Assembly (NCBI GenBank): GCA_907163375.1
Contig: CAJQUW010001420.1
Location: forward strand, 744,001-808,000
Origin: Prostheceraeus crozeri
Lineage: Eukaryota > Platyhelminthes > Polycladida > Euryleptidae
DNA length: 64,000 nt
Reading direction: 5' to 3'
The translations under genes were made by a program, and so were the position numbers. Below, piece after piece: positions 57,884 to 64,000 of this stretch (position 1 is its first letter; every line of letters begins with the position of its first letter). Under the pieces are notes generated by a model. It searched no databases. It was not told the origin of the DNA and saw only the letters and a program-made list of their open reading frames with translations.

Positions 57884-57972
57884 TCTCCCGAAGTATTCAT
57901 GCCACAATAAAAGATAAAATAGATACAGAGTTGCCAACGTTTCGGGTCCTGACCCTTTCTCAAGGCAATTAA
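57884..57972. repeat. Half copy of the AAATTCTCTCC MITE
   Basis: ATTCTCTCCCGAAGTATTC, then CAACGTTTCGGGTCCTGACC and CTTTCTCAAGGCAA, matches the left arm of 31299-31554. The right arm is absent. Confidence 0.65.
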
Positions 57973-58398
57973 CTATGAAATTTTATTAAACTTAACTTTT
58001 TAACTTTTTCAACTTTAAAAAAATTTCATACTTAACTGTATTTTCACCATCAAAGAAATAAAAATATTTTCATAACTCTTTTTGGATAATGTTTGACCTT
58101 TTGGCCTCAATTGAATGATGATTTTCCAGACCACTAGCTTTTGAAACAAGTGGTTACTTTGATCCAAATGCAGTTCTAATGCACAAATTTTATATCAACC
58201 ACTGGCAAACGCTATGCATAATTGTTGTTACCAGTCATGCTTGCTACGTTGTTGCATCGATATAGGCTATGCAATACAACAAAAATATCACATAGTGTTC
58301 GCTTTTTTATTTGAGAGTGACATGTTCTTTAACAAAAATGATAATGACGAGAACAATCATGCGAGGCAAATATGTCAAACATACAGGAGTTGATTTAC

Positions 58399-58577
58399 GT
58401 TGTGGAGCCAGGGTAAACTAGATTTTCGGTTACGTGAGCACCTGGTGAGCACAAGTGTCACATTTTTGTGATTTCAGAACGTGACCATGCTTACCGGTGG
58501 TAAGCGAAATGCATCGTGTTTAGCCACAACTTGCGCTTTTTCGTAACCGAAAATCTGGTTTACCCTGGCTCCACAAC
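58399..58577. mobile_element. 179-bp MITE with inverted arms
   Basis: GTTGTGGAGCCAGGGTAAAC, TAGATTTTCGGTTACG at the left is mirrored by CGTAACCGAAAATC, TGGTTTACCCTGGCTCCACA, AC at the right, with one mismatch in about 36 bp. Non-coding. Confidence 0.85.
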
Positions 58578-60890
58578 TTAAATCACATTCATGACACAGG
58601 GTTTATTCAAACATACGTGCAGTTGAAAATTAAACTGCAGCGATAATATTAGGGATAGCAACTTTTGCACTCTATAATCAATTAGTATTTTGAAATCAAT
58701 GTTTTCATGCATTTTGTCAATTAACGTTGCGATCATCTCTTTATACGATTGTCAACGAATTCTAATCAATCACATTACATGGAACAAAATGAAAGGGTTT
58801 TAGTGGAATGAATAGCAACATCACTTTTCTTCCGCAAGTTTCTTCATCAATCATTAGCTGTGCCGTTTATACGGTTCATACTTTTCACATAACCCATCTC
58901 TTAACTTCCTCGTATTCCTATCAAGAGGAAGGAAATCCGTTTTTGAGGAACAAATGAACCATAATGGAATTCAGTCGACAAGTTTTCTTATATTCTAGCA
59001 AGATGAAAATACTTCAATAGACGACATTCATAAAATCGTCAACTTCATCCCAGGAGCTAAAAACCCCAATTGAAGAACGAAAGTCTCACTCATGCTGAGT
59101 AGTCATGAGGTGTAAGCTCATAATCCGGTGACATTCTAAGAATGACGGAAAGCACAAAATTGTTTACAAACAAATGGAGGAAAAGTCGAAGATCACGTTC
59201 GCAATTATTGATACTATCGTAAAATCCCATACCTAAGAACGGGGACATCTTTTAATAATTAATTGAATCATAACAGCGTTGAACGATATTTCTCTGATTA
59301 AATCAAAGGACGTTTCCTATCACCAAGATTGGGATTTCATTGGGGATCAAGCAAATGATGATTATACTGGCTAATGTCGGACCCTTCGAATAGGTCGGTC
59401 ATCAGCGCATGTCAGCGTACACAAATCAACTGCGTCGGTTACCGACTTGGGCATCTACCTCAAAGATAACGGGTTTGAAGCCATTCAAGTGCTTTCCTAA
59501 AATGCCTGAATACGGAGCTCCTCCATTCTAAATTTCCAGAATATCTATTTCCAGAATTTGACTTCACTCAGCGAACCATATAATCAACCTGCTTGAAAAG
59601 GTTTAAAAATATCAAATTGCTCTCAGTCTGGAAAAAGCTTTTTATCCCTGATAGAATTAGCTTCCTGAACCAGTCTCTGATACTCCGCTTAATCCTGAAT
59701 ATTCTCCTCCCTGCAAAAAGTGTTGTTGTTATTTGACTTAAGAAATGATTTCATGAAGTTTATTACACAGAAATTATTTTTTACTTTACATAGAAGTCAG
59801 GTACATATTATCGTGTTTCCTCTGTGAATTTAGTCTGATAACGGAATATTATTCACATACATTTACCGCTTAATCTAAATAGACATTTACTACAAAATTT
59901 GTATAAAAGATTTCAGGAATTATTGATGTTATATGCCCAACATAAATCAGCAACCATGCATTTAAGTTTCATCACATCATTTTTATTACTTGTCACACTG
60001 ATAGGTCTTAAATCATAAAAATAAATCATTGGTCCACGGCTGAAATGTATACAATGTACATGTACGTGCACGTCCGAAGTAAGTATATAAGGGAAGTATG
60101 GAATCAATGGTTGATTTGTGGCGACAGCTATGATATTACTTTTTCGCCAGCGTTTATAAGCAGTTTTATTTGATATCGCAATTGACAGCAGAATAGCATT
60201 GAAATATTGAATGGAAGGGACTGAATAGCTATTTCAAAACTATGAAGTAGTGGAAAATTGCATAGTCATCCGTAGACATCTGGAAGACAAAAACATGATA
60301 TGAAGATCCATTTCTATTGGATTATTGTTTACGTTACTTTGCTTAATACACAGACGAAAAATCTTCACTTCCTGCCTCTTCAACACTTTTTCTTCACAAA
60401 AGGCGGTGTGACTTTCATTATCTCTTCAAAATCGGATTCACTGATATCTGTGATGACAGTCGCTGAGCATATTTGAGTTCGTACCATGGCGCAAACATGC
60501 ATGGATTCCGATATGACAATTTGTGCAGAACTGCTTTCAATCTACGTTCTACTTACAATGAAGATGAACGATCCGACCCGAACTCGGGCTTTTTGGGTTT
60601 GAGTGCATACATTTGGAGATGTGATAGAAGTCATAAATATTAATTCTGAGAAGGGCTATCACAATGTAATAATTCTCTTTACATTCGTGTGTGAAAATGA
60701 TTTGACCAATGTTTTGGATTTTTGCATTGTTCTATATTGTAAAAAATGGAGAATTAGTGCATCTTATATGTATATTCTCTTCTGAATTCGTTATTACGTC
60801 TCATTTGCATTTGCTTTACATTAAAGCTCTTTCATAAATATAAGACGATAGAGGCACTTCATTTTTATTTTTTATTACAGCAAAATAATT
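58578..60890. other. No gene seen
   Basis: AT-rich sequence. None of the short open frames has a recognisable feature. Confidence 0.55.
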
Positions 60891-60892
60891 AT

Positions 60893-61432
60893 CAGCTAAA
60901 TGCTATGTAGTGCATCGCTGTTCATGCTGGTCTTCCTGTCACAACTATCGGGCGTTTACAACGAGTTCTCCACGCCACAGCCAGATTAGTTTACGGGTCG
61001 AGTCGCTATGATCATATTTCTCCCCTACTCAGTGAACTGGAATGGCTCTCTATCAGTGATCGTATTGACACGAGACTTGGAATTCTGGCCTACTTGTGCC
61101 AACATGACATGGCACCCACACATATCTTTCCCAGGAGTTGGTTGCAGCATCTTCAATTCCTGGTTGCCAGAATCTTCGCTCAGCCTCTCATGGACTCTTG
61201 GGTGCTCCTCCAGTACTACACCCAACTCTCGGGGGTCGAAGCTTCGGTTCCAATGCCACAAGAGTGTGGAACAAACTTCCTATATCTTTGACTTCTGCTG
61301 CCAGCTTATCGAATTTTAAGAATAGTTTAAAGTATTTTCTTTTATCTTGATTGTGAATCGGCCTCGAATCCTTTTTGGCATGACGCCTTTGTATTTTAAA
61401 TAAATTCTCCTTTGAATTTGAATTGAATTGAG
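60893..61432 (+). pseudogene. CR1/Jockey-like LINE 3' end
   Basis: The frame reads HAGLPVTTIGRLQRVLHATA, RLVYGSSRYDHISPLLSELE, WLSISDRIDTRLGILAYLC and HDMAPTHIFPR. After a frame change it continues FGSNATRVWNKLPISL and SLSNFKNSLKYFLLS (stop about 61350). Leu-Gln-Arg-Val...Ala-Arg-Leu...DHISPLL...WL-x-x-x-x-RI and the closing ...W-x-x-LP...SL-x-x-FK-x-x-LK are the C-terminal signature of CR1/Jockey-type ORF2. It is 5'-truncated. AATAAA occurs at about 61399 and the element ends in TTGAATTTGAATTGAATTGA. Confidence 0.9.
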
Positions 61433-62814
61433 TACAACTTTTTCTGATGCAAACATCTACGGCAAAAATTGGAGTATCGAAATTTTACTCATGGTGCCAC
61501 TAGCTCATGCTCATTGATCCATATTTCTATAATTTGTGAAAGACTTTTGTTAGAGCATCCAGTAACATCGACTTTCAGATATTTTCGCAGCATATTCATG
61601 GTTTTTTAATATTAAGTCAAATAATCTCAATATTTTGTGATTGTTTTGAGCTAATCGTGTACATTCATCTGAATACATAATCGTTTGCATTCAAAAGGCA
61701 CAGCATTTGACGAATGATCGACAAAACGGCGTTGTGAAGGACTCTGGTGTAACATTCGCTATCTTTACCCATGGAATAGGTTTTATAGAGAGCAGACTTT
61801 TTTCAATTGAATGAAATGATAAAATTTAGGTTTTTCATTTTCATTTTTCCACGACAATTGAGGTTTTACAAATTAACAGGTTAGATGGTTCGTCAACGAA
61901 ATAATTTTGCATCAGCTTACACAATAGGCCTACGGACATGCTGTCCATGAAAATATCTGCGAAGGAAGTCGTCATTCCACGACGATAACAATGCACAGTA
62001 TGCCTACTACAGAAAGCTAGTCTGTATATCGACAATTGAAACTTCCTGACGTGTGTGATGACATGAATGTTAAGACATGTTTGAAGCAAATGTGAAAGTT
62101 GTTCCTATGACTAATGACTGATAATATCTGCAAAAGCGCTTGAGTAGCTATTTGTTTCAATAACTTATTTCTGTCACACTCTGACTTATGTACTATGTAT
62201 TACTTACTTGGATACACTTCATATAGATTAAAATATTTTTAACCTAATGTACATGTATTTTGACGTATTGGTTAGCGTATAACTTTTTAATTAAGGTAAG
62301 TTATATTAAAAGCTCTCGAATGATCTGTGTCATATGTGCACTATGGGTCTACATACACATATCAAACTGACCATCTCTCATGAAACTGCAATTGCGGCCT
62401 ACTTGAATATAAGCGCTATTTTAATGCCTCAAGCAATAATTCATATACCGCTCGAAGAACAAATGATTTTTACGTCACTATGGAGACTCCCGGGTGATCA
62501 CTCAAAGCTTCATTCGTCGCTGGCCAACGCAAAAATCCAACTTTATGGCTGTGATTTTTGTTCTGGGACATCTGAGGGCTTCTAATGGACGAGAAATATG
62601 TGCATCCATATCCTGTTACAAAATACATCGCGCATACCGATGAGGTAGCCTCTGTTATGTAGAAAGAAAATAACAAATTATTCGTTGCTTATTTTCGGAG
62701 TATGCGGACAGAGCGAGGGGAGGTCGTTGTAAAGTATCGGGTTCCTAAAACTGATGGCTAAAAGTAAAGGATTTTATATTCATTTGTTGAAAAATGTAGC
62801 AGACACACTCATGA
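61433..62814. other. No gene seen
   Basis: No recognised exon or repeat. The frames at 61841-62089 (minus) and 62334-62585 (plus) have no features. Confidence 0.5.
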
Positions 62815-62822
62815 GGAATAGC

Positions 62823-63660
62823 TATCGAGCAAATATGTTAGATAGAGTGGTAACTCTGCATTTATTAAATCACCAATGTGTATACACTATCGATTTTATT
62901 AAATGAACTCATGGGAGATGCAGTCGGAATTGTTTCAAAATGTGAGATATACACATTTATGCAGGTTTGAAGAAATTACAACGGAATTGAATGATCATGA
63001 CAGTAATGAAGAAGGAAATTATGGTATTTCACAGATTGTCCGTGTCATAGAGGCAATGTTTGTTGAAGTAGCAATTCGATGGGTTCCTATTATTTTGATG
63101 CTCACCCTCAAGAATATTTTCTTAAGCGTGATCATATCACAGGCAACCTGCCACTGGCAGAGCAAAATATCATAATCAAAGACAATTATTTCAATAAAAT
63201 TTGAAAGATGTAAATGGGTCCACATCACTATTCAGATTTAAGAAATGAAACATGAATTTAGTGAATCATAAAATCATGCCGTTGAAAATTGAATTGAAAA
63301 CTTGAAATTTCAGCCAAAAAAGCACGAATAATATCTCGACTTTTTCATGAAGACTCTTCCATTATAATGCTGTTCATGAAATTTCCTTGATAATCAGCTT
63401 GATTTCCGCTTAGTTAGAATGATTATTAGCAAATATTCATTCCTTTTGATATCCAGCTTGTTTCATACTACTTATTTAGGAGAGTCATCTCGGTAGTATA
63501 CAAATTGGCAAAATTTTGAATTTTTTAAAACTGCTCAAATAATTTTTTGGACCATGGGAACGTAATCTCCGAAAAAAACTGAATCTTTTCATATAAAAAT
63601 TTTCACTGTATACAGATACTCTTTTGAGTCGACACTCTATCTATGTATCTCAACTCTATG
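62823..63660 (+). mobile_element. hAT-type MITE family A, copy 4
   Basis: A full-length, uninterrupted copy (about 838 bp) with the worn left end TATCGAG...TTAGATAGAGTGG and right end CAACTCTATG. GGAATAG[C/T] flanks both sides (62815-62822 and 63661-63668), 7 of 8 bases agreeing, as expected for an 8-bp duplication. No coding capacity. Confidence 0.88.
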
Positions 63661-64000
63661 GGAATAGTTATATTATTTTGATAAATTAACTTCAGTATGT
63701 TTCACTAAATCTACAACTATTGCACTGTATGTTTCAGTAATTCGATTGACCTGGCAATTCTAGCAGCATTGACCAATGGTTTCATTTCTCTTTACCTTAT
63801 CCATGCCGGGATCCCTCCGCCTTCTTGCTGTGGTACACTTTAAACTAAGCCGGCCTACCTGCGCTTCCGTGACATTCAATCCATTTGAAGCACAGCAATT
63901 CCTCGGCAGCCGTAGACGCTGCGTTTCGCCCCATAAGAGCCCGTTAGTACAACTCGGAATGGCGCAAACCATGGAGTAAATACATTATGCAGTAGGTACA
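63661..64000. other. No gene seen
   Basis: A minus-strand frame at 63760-63972 (CAIPSCTNG...) vaguely recalls a THAP-type start but lacks the rest of that zinc finger. Not called. Confidence 0.4.

Noticed and set aside
63760-63972. THAP-type zinc-finger exon on the minus strand
   Set aside because: Only a CAIPSCTNG start resembles the family; the downstream Cys-His pair and the AVPTIF-like motif are missing.

Overview
This is a window of animal nuclear DNA. It is AT-rich and sparsely coding, with spliced genes, polyadenylation signals and a very dense layer of transposable elements. The ALDH1L gene, the piggyBac, Tc1/mariner, hAT-like, CACTA-like, Crypton-like, Ty3 and LINE remnants, and the tRNA-derived SINEs all point to an invertebrate metazoan. 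A marine lophotrochozoan or other marine invertebrate is my best guess, because the secreted protein at 7947-9952 resembles unnamed families I recall from molluscs, brachiopods and lancelets. I cannot name the species.

Host genes. (1) The 3' end of a cytosolic or mitochondrial 10-formyltetrahydrofolate dehydrogenase gene (ALDH1L type, + strand) occupies 1-12325, with coding exons at 153-252, 948-1147 and 12270-12325. Its last intron (11.1 kb) holds a complete-looking secreted-protein gene on the same strand (7947-9952, one frameshift), two SINEs, a hAT-like element and a LINE fragment. (2) A single intronless, divergent histone H3 gene (27640-28050, - strand) sits in the gap between two halves of a broken mariner transposase. 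(3) A large exon of a basic, disordered, repeat-bearing protein (44546-46543, + strand) may splice to a short terminal exon at 56031-56103. A further candidate exon lies at 42572-42712.

Mobile DNA. Region 12.8-16.6 kb has a recurring palindrome around a piggyBac transposase relic and a LINE fragment. Region 17.4-22.3 kb has a CACTA-ended MITE, two Tc1 relics and a tandem/inverted array. Region 23.9-33.1 kb has MITEs, microsatellites and a long near-perfect hairpin. Region 34.7-39.7 kb is a nested set: terminal inverted repeats 5 kb apart enclose a hAT-type MITE and a short-LTR Ty3 element deleted from gag to integrase. A second copy of the CACTA-ended MITE lies at 39.9 kb in the opposite orientation. 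Four copies of one hAT-type MITE (8-bp target duplications) are spread over 30.4-63.7 kb, and one of them carries a second, TA-flanked element.

The most unusual region is 50127-57510. A minus-strand reverse transcriptase with a restriction-like endonuclease tail and a Crypton-like tyrosine recombinase lie in a row. They are enclosed by about 90-bp direct repeats that abut the outer ends of the two genes. If this is one element, it combines two mobilisation enzymes not usually found together. Nested insertion of unrelated elements is the main alternative, and a candidate host terminal exon inside the region argues for caution.
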